Shown piece after piece: positions 51,864 to 61,932 of a stretch of 64,000 nt of DNA (position 1 is its first letter; each line of letters opens with the position of its first letter). The translations under genes and the position numbers were made by a program. The notes beneath the pieces are model-generated. The model was not told the origin of the DNA. It worked only from the letters and a program-made list of their open reading frames with translations, and made no database searches. The stretch covers positions 1-64,000 of the forward strand of contig NZ_JAIUIE010000011.1 of assembly GCF_020165495.1 (NCBI RefSeq), in the 5' to 3' direction. Source of the stretch: Mesorhizobium sp. BR1-1-16. Its GTDB lineage: Bacteria; Pseudomonadota; Alphaproteobacteria; Rhizobiales; Kaistiaceae.

Positions 51864-52214
51864 ATGCCCACGAGTTTGCGCCCGTCCCAGGCGCTGCGTC
51901 TCTGGCATGACGTCACCTTCGATCTGGTGCGCGACGGCGAGCATGATCTCTCCGCGCGCCAGATGGCTGTTCTGCTCACGGTCTATCTCGAAATGCCGCC
52001 GCATACGGTTCGCGGCCTTGCTGCCAAGCTTGGCGTCACCAAGCCGGCGATCACCCGCGCGCTCGACACGATGGGCCGGCTCGGGCTGGTCAGCCGGCAT
52101 CGCGACGCAGCGGATCGCCGCAATGTCGTGGTGCAGCGGACCGTTGCCGGCGCGCTGGCCGTCGAACGCCTCGGCGATCTGATCATCGCCCGTCACAAGG
52201 AACTGCCACCATGA
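51864..52214 (+). CDS. MarR-type winged-helix transcriptional regulator
   Basis: 116 aa, a compact member. The helix-turn-helix is MPPHTVRGLAAKLGVTKPAITRALDTMGRLGLVSRHRDAADRRNVVVQ, including the wing (RRNVVVQRT). No separate effector domain is present. It overlaps the NlpC/P60 gene start by 4 bp and is preceded by a 15-bp tandem repeat. A role in controlling the flanking peptidase genes is possible but not shown. Confidence 0.82.
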   Translation: MPTSLRPSQALRLWHDVTFDLVRDGEHDLSARQMAVLLTVYLEMPPHTVRGLAAKLGVTKPAITRALDTMGRLGLVSRHRDAADRRNVVVQRTVAGALAVERLGDLIIARHKELPP

Positions 52215-53098
52215 CCGTTCTTTCGCTGCTCGATCCGCGCAGCCATGCCTTTCGGGCGGATCTTGCCGATGCGCGGCTCAAAGGGCGCGTCGAGGCTGAA
52301 CGTTTCGTCGAGGGCGTCCTGAAGCGCGTCACGGCGGCATCGACGCCGATCCGCAGCGCGCCGCGGACGGATGGCGGCATCGCCAGCGAGGCGCTGCATG
52401 GCGAAGTCGTGCGCGTCTTCGAGGATACCATCGAGGGCTGGGCATTCCTCCAGCTCGAGACCGACGGCTATGTCGGCTATGTCTCTTCCGATGCGCTCGG
52501 CCCCCTCGATCCGGCGCCGACCCACCGCGTCACGGCGCTGCGCACCTTCATCTATCCCCAGGCCGATCTGCGGCGTCCGCCGCTCGGTCTCCTGTCGTTC
52601 GGCTCGGCCCTGGCGCTCGGCGGCGAGGCCGTGACGCGCGGCACGCCCTACCGGCTGCTCAAGAACGGCATGGGCGCGGTCGTCGCAACGCATGTCGCGC
52701 CGATCGACGATGCGCCGGCGCTCGACTTCGTTTCGGTTGCCGAGCGCTTCATCGAGACGCCCTATCTCTGGGGCGGCCGCACCAGCCTCGGGCTCGACTG
52801 CTCAGCGCTGGTGCAGCTTTCGCTTGCCGCCGCGGGCATCAAGGCCCCGCGCGACAGCGACCAGCAGGCGGCTGCGCTCGGCGATGTCCTGCCCGAAGGG
52901 CTCGCAGGAACGCGGCTGCGCGGCGATCTCGTATTCTGGCCGGGCCATGTCGGCATCCTCGCCGACCCCGAGACGCTGCTGCATGCGAGCGGCTACCAGA
53001 TGGAGGTCGTCGCCGAGCCCCTCGACGAGGCAGTGGCGCGGATTGCTGTCACGGCCGGGCTGCCGAGCGTGGTGCGGCGGATCGCGTTCGATCAATAA
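52211..53098 (+). CDS. NlpC/P60 family cell-wall peptidase with SH3-like domain
   Basis: 295 aa. An SH3-like N-terminal half (GEVVRVFEDTIEGWAFLQLETDGYVGYV) precedes the papain-like NlpC/P60 core: TPYLWGGRTSLGLDCSALVQLSL (catalytic Cys), FWPGHVGILADPETLLHASGYQ (His). It cleaves peptidoglycan stem peptides or related amides. No signal peptide is visible, so it may act on recycled muropeptides in the cytoplasm. ATG 52211 overlaps the regulator stop; its 3' end overlaps the convergent ghrA-like gene by 7 bp. Confidence 0.88.
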   Translation: MTVLSLLDPRSHAFRADLADARLKGRVEAERFVEGVLKRVTAASTPIRSAPRTDGGIASEALHGEVVRVFEDTIEGWAFLQLETDGYVGYVSSDALGPLDPAPTHRVTALRTFIYPQADLRRPPLGLLSFGSALALGGEAVTRGTPYRLLKNGMGAVVATHVAPIDDAPALDFVSVAERFIETPYLWGGRTSLGLDCSALVQLSLAAAGIKAPRDSDQQAAALGDVLPEGLAGTRLRGDLVFWPGHVGILADPETLLHASGYQMEVVAEPLDEAVARIAVTAGLPSVVRRIAFDQ

Positions 53099-54051
53099 CC
53101 CCGCTTCGGATCGATCAGATTCGACAGCGGCTTGCCGGCTTCGAAATCGAGGATCGCGCGGCGGATGCCGTCCGCCAGAACGGCAGCGTCGCTGGTCGCG
53201 GCGACATGCGGCGTGATCACGACGTCAGGACGCGACCAGAGCGGGCTTTCCGACGGCAGCGGCTCTTTCTCGAACACATCGAGGCTGGCGCCGATCAAGG
53301 CGCCGGTCTCAAGCGCCTCGACGATGTCGGCTTCGACCTGCAGGGCGCCACGGCCTGCGTTGATCAGCACGGCACCGCCGAGCGCGCCGTCGCGCGGCAG
53401 TTTCGCGAAGAGGGCGCGATTGAGGATGCCGCGTGTTTCCGGTGTTGCCGGCAGCAGCACGACGAGAATGTCAGTGCGTGCGAGAAAGGGTTCGAGCCCA
53501 TCCGTGCCAGAGAAGCACGTGACGCCCGGCACTGTCCTTGGCGTTCGGCTCCATCCGGCGACATCGAAGCCAAGGGACCGCAGCACGCGCGCCGAGGCCT
53601 GGCCGAGTTCGCCGAGGCCCATCAGCCCGACCCGTACATCGCGCGCGACCGGCTGACCGATTTCCTCCCAGCGATGCGCCGCCTGTTGCCGCAGATAGGC
53701 AAGCTGCCGGCGATGATGCAGCAGCACCTGCAGCACCACCCATTCTGTCATGCGCATGGTGAGATCGGGATCGACGATGCGCACGACCGGAACGTTTGGC
53801 AGCGCCGCCTTGCCAAGGATGTGATCGACACCCGCGCCGAGCGAGAAGATCGCCTTGAGGTTGGGAAGGCCCAGAAAGGCCTCGGGCGGCGGCGCCCAGG
53901 CGAGCACATAATGGATGGCGGCCGGATCGGTCACCTTCGGCCAGACCATCACGGGACGGCCGGGATCGGCGCGGAAGGGCAACGCCCAGGGTTCGGGGTC
54001 CCAATGGCCGGACGCGACCAGAACGCCGGGAAGCGTTGCGTCGGCCGTCAT
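53092..54051 (-). CDS. ghrA: Glyoxylate/hydroxypyruvate reductase A-like 2-hydroxyacid dehydrogenase
   Basis: 319 aa. The NAD(P)-binding motif GLMGLGELGQASARVLRSLGFDVAGWSRTPR and the catalytic Arg/Glu/His segments (LINAGRGALQVEADIVEALETG, DVFEKEPLPSESPLW, ITPHVAATS) are present; GAGVDHI marks the N-terminal domain. It reduces glyoxylate or hydroxypyruvate in the cytoplasm. It is the last gene of the peptide-importer operon, starting with a 4-bp overlap with the ATPase gene. The exact substrate within the family is a guess from similarity to GhrA. Confidence 0.85.
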   Translation of the reverse strand: MTADATLPGVLVASGHWDPEPWALPFRADPGRPVMVWPKVTDPAAIHYVLAWAPPPEAFLGLPNLKAIFSLGAGVDHILGKAALPNVPVVRIVDPDLTMRMTEWVVLQVLLHHRRQLAYLRQQAAHRWEEIGQPVARDVRVGLMGLGELGQASARVLRSLGFDVAGWSRTPRTVPGVTCFSGTDGLEPFLARTDILVVLLPATPETRGILNRALFAKLPRDGALGGAVLINAGRGALQVEADIVEALETGALIGASLDVFEKEPLPSESPLWSRPDVVITPHVAATSDAAVLADGIRRAILDFEAGKPLSNLIDPKRGY

Positions 54052-55691
54052 TGCGAGACGACGCCCTCCGGTGCGGTTTCGATCGCGAAGGCGGCTGCCA
54101 TCAGCGCGCGGGTATAATCGTCCTCGGGCGCAGCGAAAATGCGCTCGGCAGGGCCATATTCGATCATTTTGCCGGCGCGCATGACCAGGACATCATTGGC
54201 GAGTGCCCGCACGACCTTCAGGTCGTGGCTGATGAAGAGATAAGCAAGGCCGCGCTTTTGTTGCAGGTCGCGCAAGAGATCGACCACCTGCGCCTGCACC
54301 GACATGTCGAGCGCCGAAGTCGGCTCGTCGAGCATCACGAATTCCGGCTCCAGCACCATGGCACGGGCGATCGAGATGCGCTGGCGCTGGCCGCCTGAGA
54401 ATTCGTGCGGATAGCGATGGCGGCTGGCCGGGTCGAGGCCGACTTCCTCCAGCGCATGCGCGACCTTCGCCTCGCGCTGGCGAAAGGAGAGGGTGGGCTG
54501 GTGGACGCGGAGGCCTTCGGCGACGATCTCACCGACCGACATGCGCGGGCTGAGCGAGCCGAACGGATCCTGGAACACCACCTGCATGTCGCGGCGCAGC
54601 GGCCGCATCTGGTCAAAGCCGCGCGCGTCAATGCGCTCGCCCTTGAAGCTGATGGCGCCCTTCGATGAGATCAGCCGCATCATGGCGAGGCCGAGTGTCG
54701 TCTTGCCGGAGCCGGATTCGCCGACGACGCCAAGCGTCTGGCCGCGCCTTACGGTGACGTCGATACCGTCGACGGCCTTCACATTGTCGACGGTGCGGCG
54801 GAAGAGCCCGGCCTTGACGGGAAACCAGACCTTCAGATCCTCGGCCACCATGACCGCAGGCGCGCTGGCATCGGACGCGGGCGGCTTGCCGCGCGGCTCC
54901 GCGGCGAGCAGGTGGCGCGTATAGTCGTGCTGCGGATGGGCGAAGACATCGGCGGTGTTGCCAGTTTCGACGATCTTGCCCTTGGTCATGACGCAGACGC
55001 GGTCGGCGATCTTCCGGACGATGCCGAGATCATGCGTGATGAACAGCAGCGCCATGCCGCGCCGGACCTGGATTTGCTTCAGGAGCTTCAGGATCTGCGC
55101 CTGCACGGTGACGTCGAGCGCCGTGGTCGGCTCGTCGGCGATCAGGAGTTCGGGCTCGTTCGCCAGCGCCATGGCGATCATGACGCGCTGACGCTGGCCC
55201 CCCGAAAGCTGATGCGGATAGGAGCCAAGCCGCTTGGCGGCATCGCGAATGCCGACTTCCTCGAGCAGCTCGATGATGCGCTTGCGGGCGCCCTGTCCGC
55301 CAAGACCCTGATGGATCGAGAGGATTTCGCCGATCTGCTGCTCGATCGTGTGCAGCGGATTGAGCGAGGACATCGGCTCCTGGAAGATCATGGTGATCTT
55401 GTTGCCGCGCACGCGGCGGAGTTCGCTATCCGATGCGGCGAGCAGATCCTCGCCTTGCATGAGGATGCGGCCGGTAGGGTGCTCGGCGGCCGGGTAGGGC
55501 AGCAGCTTCAGGATCGAAAGTGCCGTCACCGATTTGCCCGAGCCGGATTCGCCGACTAATGCCACGGTCTCGCCGGCGCCGATCGTGAACGAAATGCGGT
55601 CGACCGCCACGGATCGGCTGTTGCCCTGCACGAAATGGATCGAGAGATCGTCGACGGCGAGAAGGGGGTGCATCGAATGGGCTGCCATCAT
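54048..55691 (-). CDS. yejF: Peptide ABC transporter ATP-binding protein with two NBDs (YejF-like)
   Basis: 547 aa. Two complete cassettes: VGESGSGKS with LSGGQRQRV and LLIADEPTTALD (first), and VGESGSGKT with FSGGQRQRI and FVMLDEPTSALD (second). This fused DppD-DppF arrangement with the permease pair upstream is that of the YejABEF importer for peptides and microcin C-like compounds. It starts with two ATGs; 55691 overlaps the yejE stop. An FVQGNSRSV insertion near residue 20 is family-typical. Confidence 0.92.
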   Translation of the reverse strand: MMAAHSMHPLLAVDDLSIHFVQGNSRSVAVDRISFTIGAGETVALVGESGSGKSVTALSILKLLPYPAAEHPTGRILMQGEDLLAASDSELRRVRGNKITMIFQEPMSSLNPLHTIEQQIGEILSIHQGLGGQGARKRIIELLEEVGIRDAAKRLGSYPHQLSGGQRQRVMIAMALANEPELLIADEPTTALDVTVQAQILKLLKQIQVRRGMALLFITHDLGIVRKIADRVCVMTKGKIVETGNTADVFAHPQHDYTRHLLAAEPRGKPPASDASAPAVMVAEDLKVWFPVKAGLFRRTVDNVKAVDGIDVTVRRGQTLGVVGESGSGKTTLGLAMMRLISSKGAISFKGERIDARGFDQMRPLRRDMQVVFQDPFGSLSPRMSVGEIVAEGLRVHQPTLSFRQREAKVAHALEEVGLDPASRHRYPHEFSGGQRQRISIARAMVLEPEFVMLDEPTSALDMSVQAQVVDLLRDLQQKRGLAYLFISHDLKVVRALANDVLVMRAGKMIEYGPAERIFAAPEDDYTRALMAAAFAIETAPEGVVSQ

Positions 55692-56827
55692 CCGAAGGCC
55701 TTGCGGGGATCGAAGGCATCGCGCACCGCTTCGCCGACAAAGACCAGCAGAGAGAGCGTCAGCGAAATGACGATGAAGCCGGTGATGCCAAGCCAGGGTG
55801 CCTGAAGGTTATTCTTGCCTTGGCTCATCAGTTCGCCGAGCGAGGGCGAGCCGGGCGGCAGGCCGAAGCCGAGGAAATCGAGCGATGTCAGCGTCACGAT
55901 CGAGCCGTTGAGGATGAAAGGCAGGAAGGTCAGCGTCGCGACCATGGCATTGGGCAGCACATGGCGGACGATGATCGTGGCGTTCCGGACGCCGAGCGCC
56001 CGCGCCGCGCGGACATATTCGAAATTGCGCGCGCGCAGGAATTCGGCGCGCACCAGTCCGACCAGTCGCACCCATGAGAACAGCAGGAGGATTCCGAGCA
56101 GTACCCAGAAGCCCGGCACCAGGATCGAAGCGATGATCAGAAGGATGTAGAGCTCGGGCAGCGAGGTCCAGATTTCGATGAAGCGCTGGAAGAAGAGATC
56201 AATCCAGCCACCGAAATAGCCCTGAATGGCGCCCGCGGCGATGCCGACCGCCGAGGACACGATGGTCAGGATAAAGCCGAACAGGATCGAGATCCTGAGG
56301 CCATACATCACGCGCGCGAGGACGTCGCGGCCCTGGTCGTCAGTGCCGAGCCAGTTGAAATTGCCGAGCGTGCAGTTGGGATCTTCAGCACCGAGCGGAT
56401 AGGCGCGACAGCGTTCGTCGGCTGGAATTAGCCACCACGGCGCCGCAGGAGCGGGGGTGGCGATCTCGTTGTTGACCGTGTCATAGGAATAGCGCACCGG
56501 CGGCCAGACCATCCATCCATGCGCGTTGATCTCCTCCTGGATGAAGGGATCGCGGAAATTCGTCGTTGCGAGGAAGCCGCCGAATTTTTCCTCCGGGTAA
56601 TCGGCGAGGACCGGAAACAGGATCTCGCCCTTGTAGGAGGCGATCAGAGGACTGTCGTTGGCGATGAAGTTGGAGCACATCGTCACGGCAAACAGGGCAA
56701 GGAACAGCCAGAGCGACCAGGCGCCGCGCTTGTTGCGCAGGAAATTCTGCCAGCGGCGCCGGTTCAGCGGGGATAGCGTGAAACGGCGCGGCTCGGCCTC
56801 GGCGGCGTCAAATGCGATGTCGACCAA
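55688..56827 (-). CDS. yejE: Peptide ABC transporter permease (YejE-like)
   Basis: 379 aa with an unusually long periplasmic segment between the first and second helices (GEILFPVLADYPEEKFGGFLATTNFRDP, then GTDDQGRDVLARVMYGLRIS), typical of YejE. The EAA loop is RAARALGVRNATIIVRHVLPNA. Start is TTG 56827 on the minus strand, 3 bp after the yejB stop; no ATG is nearby. It forms the membrane channel with YejB. Confidence 0.91.
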   Translation of the reverse strand: MVDIAFDAAEAEPRRFTLSPLNRRRWQNFLRNKRGAWSLWLFLALFAVTMCSNFIANDSPLIASYKGEILFPVLADYPEEKFGGFLATTNFRDPFIQEEINAHGWMVWPPVRYSYDTVNNEIATPAPAAPWWLIPADERCRAYPLGAEDPNCTLGNFNWLGTDDQGRDVLARVMYGLRISILFGFILTIVSSAVGIAAGAIQGYFGGWIDLFFQRFIEIWTSLPELYILLIIASILVPGFWVLLGILLLFSWVRLVGLVRAEFLRARNFEYVRAARALGVRNATIIVRHVLPNAMVATLTFLPFILNGSIVTLTSLDFLGFGLPPGSPSLGELMSQGKNNLQAPWLGITGFIVISLTLSLLVFVGEAVRDAFDPRKAFG

Positions 56828-56830
56828 GGC

Positions 56831-57961
56831 TCAGACCTCCCGCTTCTCGAAATCGATGCGTGGATCGACCCAGGTGTAGGTCAGGTCCGAGATCAGGCCG
56901 ATGACGAGGCCGAGCAGCGAGAAGATGTAGAGCGTGGCGAACACGACCGGATAATCGCGGTTGATGACGGATTCGAAGCCGAGCAGGCCAAGGCCGTCGA
57001 GCGAGAAGATGGTCTCGATCAGCAGCGAGCCACCAAAGAACGCGCCGATGAACGCGCCCGGAAAGCCGGCGATGACGATCAGCATCGCGTTGCGGAAAAC
57101 GTGATGATAGAGCACGCGGTTTTCGGTGAGGCCCTTGGCGCGCGCCGTCACGACATATTGCTTGCGGATCTCGTCGAGGAACGAATTCTTGGTCAGCAGC
57201 GTCGTCGTCGCAAACGCCGACAGGGCCATCGCAATCACTGGCAAGGTGATGTGCCAGGCATAATCGGCGAGCGCAGCCGGGCTGGTGACCCACTGCCAGA
57301 ACGGCATCGATGCATATTGATCGGACCAGAGCCCGCGAAGCGGAAACCAGTCGAGGAAGCTGCCGCCGGCAAAGAGAACGATCAGCATCACCGCGAACAG
57401 GAAGCCCGGAATGGCATAGCCGACAATGACGACGGCCGAGGTCCAGACGTCGAAGCGCGAGCCGTCGCGCACGGCCTTGGCGATGCCGAGCGGGATCGAG
57501 ATGCCATAGGAGATCAGCGTCATCCAGAGGCCGAGCGAAATCGAGACGGGCAGCTTTTCCTTGATCAGGTCGATGACGCTGATATCGCGGAAATAGCTCT
57601 GGCCGAAATCGAAGCGGGCATAGTTCCACAGCATCAGGCCGAAACGCTCGAGCGGCGGCTTGTCGAAGCCGAACTGCCTTTCGAGCTTGGCGATGAATTC
57701 GGGATCGAGGCCCTGCGCGCCGCGATATTTCGAATTGAGGGGTCCGCCGCCGCGCCCGGTCTGATCCTGCGCACCCATGCCGGCATCGCCGCCGCCGCCA
57801 GAAATGCGCGCCGTCGCCGAGACGTCGTTGCCCTGGAGCTGAGCGATGACGCGCTCCACGGGGCCGCCCGGTGCGAATTGCACCACGATGAACGAAAGCG
57901 TCATGATGCCGAGAATGGTCGGGATCATCAGCAGCAGGCGTCGGATGATATAGGCGGCCAT
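56831..57961 (-). CDS. yejB: Peptide ABC transporter permease (YejB-like)
   Basis: 376 aa. N-terminal [33 protein letters not shown] is the DppB/YejB signature, and the EAA loop is [22 protein letters not shown] Gly/Asp-rich hydrophilic insert ([21 protein letters not shown]) follows the first helix. ATG 57961 is used; the frame to 58054 overlaps the upstream binding-protein gene. It lies 22 bp downstream of the second binding-protein gene. Confidence 0.91.
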   Translation of the reverse strand: MAAYIIRRLLLMIPTILGIMTLSFIVVQFAPGGPVERVIAQLQGNDVSATARISGGGGDAGMGAQDQTGRGGGPLNSKYRGAQGLDPEFIAKLERQFGFDKPPLERFGLMLWNYARFDFGQSYFRDISVIDLIKEKLPVSISLGLWMTLISYGISIPLGIAKAVRDGSRFDVWTSAVVIVGYAIPGFLFAVMLIVLFAGGSFLDWFPLRGLWSDQYASMPFWQWVTSPAALADYAWHITLPVIAMALSAFATTTLLTKNSFLDEIRKQYVVTARAKGLTENRVLYHHVFRNAMLIVIAGFPGAFIGAFFGGSLLIETIFSLDGLGLLGFESVINRDYPVVFATLYIFSLLGLVIGLISDLTYTWVDPRIDFEKREV

Positions 57962-57983
57962 GAGCGCGTCGAAATCCTTCCCG

Positions 57984-59873
57984 TCAGCCCTGCTTGCCGA
58001 TGGCGGCAGCGCGCTCGCGGTCGTACCACCACGTGGTCTCCGGAGAGAAGCCATAAGCAGGCTTCGCCTCCGGCCAGGCGAAGATATCCCAGCATGCGAC
58101 GCGATGCGCCCCAGGCAGCCATGCCGGAATCCAGATTTCGCGCGCCCGGAGCACGCGGTCGAGCGCGCGCATCGACGTGATCAGCGCGTCGCGGCTCTCC
58201 GAACGGCCGGCGGTCGCGATGAGGCTGTCGACGATCGGATCCTTCAGTCCGGCGAGGTTCGAGCCGCTGCTGACATCGGCAGCCGCGGATCCGAAGATCT
58301 GCTCTATCCCGTCGATCGGCGTCGCGTCGAACATGGTCCGGCTGGCGATGATGTCGAACTGGAAGTCGCCCCTCCGACGCTGATACTGCGCCGCATCGAC
58401 CAGCCGCATCGACGCATCGACGCCGATGGCCTTAAGATTGGCAAGATAAGGCGTCAGCACGCGCTCGAAGGCGGGCGACTGGATCAGGAATTCGATCGCC
58501 AGTGGCTCACCTGCGGCGTTGACGAGCCGGTTGCCTTTGGGTTGCCAGCCAGCGTCGCGAAGGAGGCCCACCGCGACCTGCATGAGCTTGCGATCGCGGC
58601 CACTGCCATCGGCAAGCGGCGGCATCACCGGCGGCCCGTCCAGAAAGCCGGGCGGCAATGTCTCGGCGAAAGGCTGCAGCAAGGCGACTTCGGCCGGGCT
58701 TGGCAGCCCGGTTGCCGCAAAATCGGAGCCTTCGAAGAACGATGTGCTGCGCTGGTAGAGGCCGTAAAAGAGGTTCTTGTTGGTCCAGGTGAAATCGAAC
58801 ACCATGCCGATGGCCCGCCGGGTGCGTGGATCGGCAAATTTCGCGCGGCGCAGATTGAAGAACCAGCCATACATGTCGGCGCGGCGCTCCGAGGGGAAAT
58901 CCGGTTTCTTGACCTTGCCTTCGCGCACGGCTGGGAACGTATAGCGCGTCGCCCAGTTCTTCGAGGCCTGCTCCTCACGCCAGGTCACCGCGCCCTTGGC
59001 AAAGGCCTCGAACTCGACATCGGGGTCCTGATAGAACTCGACGCGGATGTGGTCGAAATTGTAGCGCCCGCGCGTGACCGGGAGATCCTTCGCCCAATAA
59101 TCGGCGACGCGCTCAAAGGCGATGGACCGGCCGGGACTGACCGCGCCGATACGGTAGGGGCCGGAGCCAAGTGGCGGCGTCATGGTCGCCGCTTCGAAAT
59201 TGCGGCCGGCATAGAAGGCCGTTGAGAAGATCGGCAGCGTTCCGGCGACGATCAGCGGCTCCTTGACCGATTGCTCGCCCGTGAATGTGACGATGACACG
59301 GTGATCGCCATCGGCGGTCACGGATGACATCTGCCGGATCGACTGAGAAATGTCGGGATGACCATGCTGCTTCAGCGTTTCGAATGAAAAGACCACGTCG
59401 GCTGATGTCAGCGGCGTGCCATCATTGAAGCGGGCTTCCTCGCGCAGGTCGAAGGTGAAGCGGTTGCCATCCTCCGAAACCGAAACGCTCTTCGCAACAA
59501 GGCCGTAGAGCGAATCAGGCTCGTCGAGCGCCGGCACCATCAGCGTGTCGAACACGAGCTCGATGCGCGGCGGCCCGTCGCCCCGGAAGGTGTAGCCGTT
59601 CAGCGTATTGAACGTGTTTGGGCTCTGATTGTAGTACCAGTTCGGCGCCGCGAAAACGAAGCTGCCGCCCTTCGGCGCGTCCGAGTTTACATAGTCAAAA
59701 TGGCTGAAATCAGGCGGATATTTCAGTTCTCCGAACACGGAGAGCCCGTGCAGGCCGCTTTTGCCCGCAACGCCTGCGAGCGAGGTTGCGAGCGCCTGCG
59801 ATGCCGGCCCGAGGAATGCGCTGGCAATGCCGCTGAGAAGAACGGAGCGTCGCGAGGGCCGCCAGACAGTCAA
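57984..59873 (-). CDS. Peptide-type ABC transporter substrate-binding protein, second copy
   Basis: 629 aa SBP_bac_5 (DppA/OppA-like cluster C) protein. The N-terminal [26 protein letters not shown] resembles a twin-arginine signal, unlike the first copy. [26 protein letters not shown] and [21 protein letters not shown] are typical of YejA-type proteins. Start is TTG 59873, overlapping the stop of the first copy (TTGA); the longer frame from 59924 lies inside that gene. Two tandem binding proteins likely widen the substrate range. Confidence 0.87.
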   Translation of the reverse strand: MTVWRPSRRSVLLSGIASAFLGPASQALATSLAGVAGKSGLHGLSVFGELKYPPDFSHFDYVNSDAPKGGSFVFAAPNWYYNQSPNTFNTLNGYTFRGDGPPRIELVFDTLMVPALDEPDSLYGLVAKSVSVSEDGNRFTFDLREEARFNDGTPLTSADVVFSFETLKQHGHPDISQSIRQMSSVTADGDHRVIVTFTGEQSVKEPLIVAGTLPIFSTAFYAGRNFEAATMTPPLGSGPYRIGAVSPGRSIAFERVADYWAKDLPVTRGRYNFDHIRVEFYQDPDVEFEAFAKGAVTWREEQASKNWATRYTFPAVREGKVKKPDFPSERRADMYGWFFNLRRAKFADPRTRRAIGMVFDFTWTNKNLFYGLYQRSTSFFEGSDFAATGLPSPAEVALLQPFAETLPPGFLDGPPVMPPLADGSGRDRKLMQVAVGLLRDAGWQPKGNRLVNAAGEPLAIEFLIQSPAFERVLTPYLANLKAIGVDASMRLVDAAQYQRRRGDFQFDIIASRTMFDATPIDGIEQIFGSAAADVSSGSNLAGLKDPIVDSLIATAGRSESRDALITSMRALDRVLRAREIWIPAWLPGAHRVACWDIFAWPEAKPAYGFSPETTWWYDRERAAAIGKQG

Positions 59874-61783
59874 GGCGCGGCTCCCGGCGTCACGCTTGCG
59901 GCAGGCTTGGCCGCATCGATCCACCAGGAGTTGGTGTCGATACCGCTGTAGTCGGGCTGCTTCGGAGGGATGCCAAACTTGTTCCAGTAGGCCACGTTGA
60001 TCGTGTCGTTGTACCAGTTCGGCACGACGTAATAATTCCAGAGCAGCACGCGATCGAGCGCATGGGTTGCTGCGACGAGGTCGTCACGATTGGTCGCAAA
60101 CACGACGCGATCGACAAGCTTGTCGACGGCCGGGTTCTTGATGCCGATGACATTGCGGCTGCCGGGAAGATCGGCCGACGACGACGTCCACATCTCGCGC
60201 TGCTCGTTGCCGGGCGACTGCGACTGCGGGATCACCGACGAGATCATGTCGAAGTCGAAACTGTTGACGCGGTTCTGATACTGCGCCGGGTCGACCGTGC
60301 GGATCGTCATGGTGACGCCGATGCGTCTCAGGTTCTGCAGATAGGGGGTCACCACGCGTTCGAAGGTCGGATCATTCAGCAGGAACTCGATCGTGAAGGG
60401 CTCGCCCTTCGCGTTGACGAGGCGATTGCCCTTCAGCGTCCAGCCGGCCTGCTGCATCAGCTCGACTGCCTTGCGGAGATTATCGCGCAGCGCCTGCGGT
60501 GTATCGTTGACCGGCAGATGGAAGGGCTGTGTGAACAGTTCCGGCGGAACCTCGTCCTTCACGCTCTGCAGGATCTCGAGTTCCTTGCCTTCGGGCAGTC
60601 CGCTCGATGCGAGGTCGATGCCCGCGAAATAGCTTTCGATGCGCTTGTATTTGTCGAAGAACAGCGTGCGGTTCATCGTCTCGAAATCGAAGGCGTAATT
60701 GAGCGCCTGCCGGACGCGGATGTCCTGGAACTTCTCGCGGCGCTGGTTGAGCACGAAGCCCTGCATGCGGCCGGCGGCGTGATAGGGGAAGGAGCGCTTG
60801 ATCACATCGCCGCGCGTGACGGCAGGGAACGTGTATTCGGTCTGCCAACGCGCGATGCGGTTTTCCAGGCGGATATCGTCGAGACCGCCTTTCTTGAACG
60901 CTTCCCAACTCGCCGATGGATCGCGGAAATAGGTGTAGACTTGGCTGTCGAAATTGTTGCGCCCAACCATCGTCGGCAGATCCTTGGCCCAATAGTCTGC
61001 GACCCGCTTCCAGACGATGCGGTTGCCGGGCGAGAAGCTCTCGATCTCGTAGGGCCCTGAACCGAGCGGCGGTTCCAGCGTCGAGCGTGTGACATCGCGC
61101 TTCTTGCCCGAGGGGTCGGTTCCTTCCCACCAGTGCTTCGGCAGCACGACGAGATCGCCGAGGATGTTGGGCAGTTCGCGATTGCCAGGCTTGTCGAAGG
61201 TGAAGGTCACCTCGCGTTCGCCGGTCTTCTCGGCCTTCACGACATTGGCGTAATATTTGTTGTAGAGCGGGCTTTGCGCCTTCAGCGTGTTGAACGACCA
61301 GATGACGTCATCGACCGTGATCGGCTGTCCGTCATGCCAGCGCGCCGCCGGATTGATACGGAACCTGGCCCAGGCGAAATCGGCCGGGTAGCTGATCGCT
61401 TCCGCGATCAGGCCGTAATTCGTGCCGGCCTGGTCGGTTGCCTGATCCATGAGTGTGTCATAGAGCAGCCCACCGCCAAACGCCGCGAAGCCAGCGGCCG
61501 GATTGCCCTGGATGACGTAGGGATTGAAGCTGTCAAAGGTGCCATCGGCTGCCGAATTCAGCGTGCCGCCCTTGGGGGCTTCCGGGTTGACGTAGTCGTA
61601 GTGCTTGAAGCCGTCTGGATAGTTCGGCTCGCCGATCAGCGAGGTCGCATGGCGCCAGGGTGCGTCCGATTTCGGCGCGTCGGCTGTCGTCGCGGTTGCG
61701 GTCGCATCTTCGGCGAAGCTCGGCGCCAGGGGCGGCAGCAGGGCTAGACCGGCGAGGAGGGCTGCGAAGGCGGCTCTGAGCAA
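59870..61783 (-). CDS. yejA: Peptide-type ABC transporter substrate-binding protein (YejA-like), first copy
   Basis: 637 aa periplasmic binding protein with a Sec signal (LRAAFAALLAGLALLPPLAPSFA). [29 protein letters not shown] and NNFDSQVYTYFRDPSASWEAFKKG match cluster-C peptide binders such as YejA. The start is TTG 61783 with GGAGA upstream. It is the first gene of the operon running to ghrA. Its C terminus is rich in Ala/Pro ([12 protein letters not shown]). Confidence 0.89.
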   Translation of the reverse strand: MLRAAFAALLAGLALLPPLAPSFAEDATATATTADAPKSDAPWRHATSLIGEPNYPDGFKHYDYVNPEAPKGGTLNSAADGTFDSFNPYVIQGNPAAGFAAFGGGLLYDTLMDQATDQAGTNYGLIAEAISYPADFAWARFRINPAARWHDGQPITVDDVIWSFNTLKAQSPLYNKYYANVVKAEKTGEREVTFTFDKPGNRELPNILGDLVVLPKHWWEGTDPSGKKRDVTRSTLEPPLGSGPYEIESFSPGNRIVWKRVADYWAKDLPTMVGRNNFDSQVYTYFRDPSASWEAFKKGGLDDIRLENRIARWQTEYTFPAVTRGDVIKRSFPYHAAGRMQGFVLNQRREKFQDIRVRQALNYAFDFETMNRTLFFDKYKRIESYFAGIDLASSGLPEGKELEILQSVKDEVPPELFTQPFHLPVNDTPQALRDNLRKAVELMQQAGWTLKGNRLVNAKGEPFTIEFLLNDPTFERVVTPYLQNLRRIGVTMTIRTVDPAQYQNRVNSFDFDMISSVIPQSQSPGNEQREMWTSSSADLPGSRNVIGIKNPAVDKLVDRVVFATNRDDLVAATHALDRVLLWNYYVVPNWYNDTINVAYWNKFGIPPKQPDYSGIDTNSWWIDAAKPAASVTPGAAP

Positions 61784-61873
61784 GGACGATTCTCCGAAAG
61801 GCTGGCAGCATTCTCAGCGTTGAATGCCGCGAGGGCAACCATGCTGCGAAGAAGCTTGGGCAATTCGGGCATG

Positions 61874-61900
61874 AAAAAGGCCGGAGCGTTGGCTCCGGCC
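61874..61900 (-). terminator. Rho-independent terminator of the cytochrome c gene
   Basis: On the minus strand a perfect 9-bp stem GGCCGGAGC/GCTCCGGCC with a 4-nt loop is followed by TTTTT, starting 33 bp after the cytochrome stop. Confidence 0.8.
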
Positions 61901-61932
61901 CAAGCTTTCCAAGATTTAATGAAGCGCCGCGT

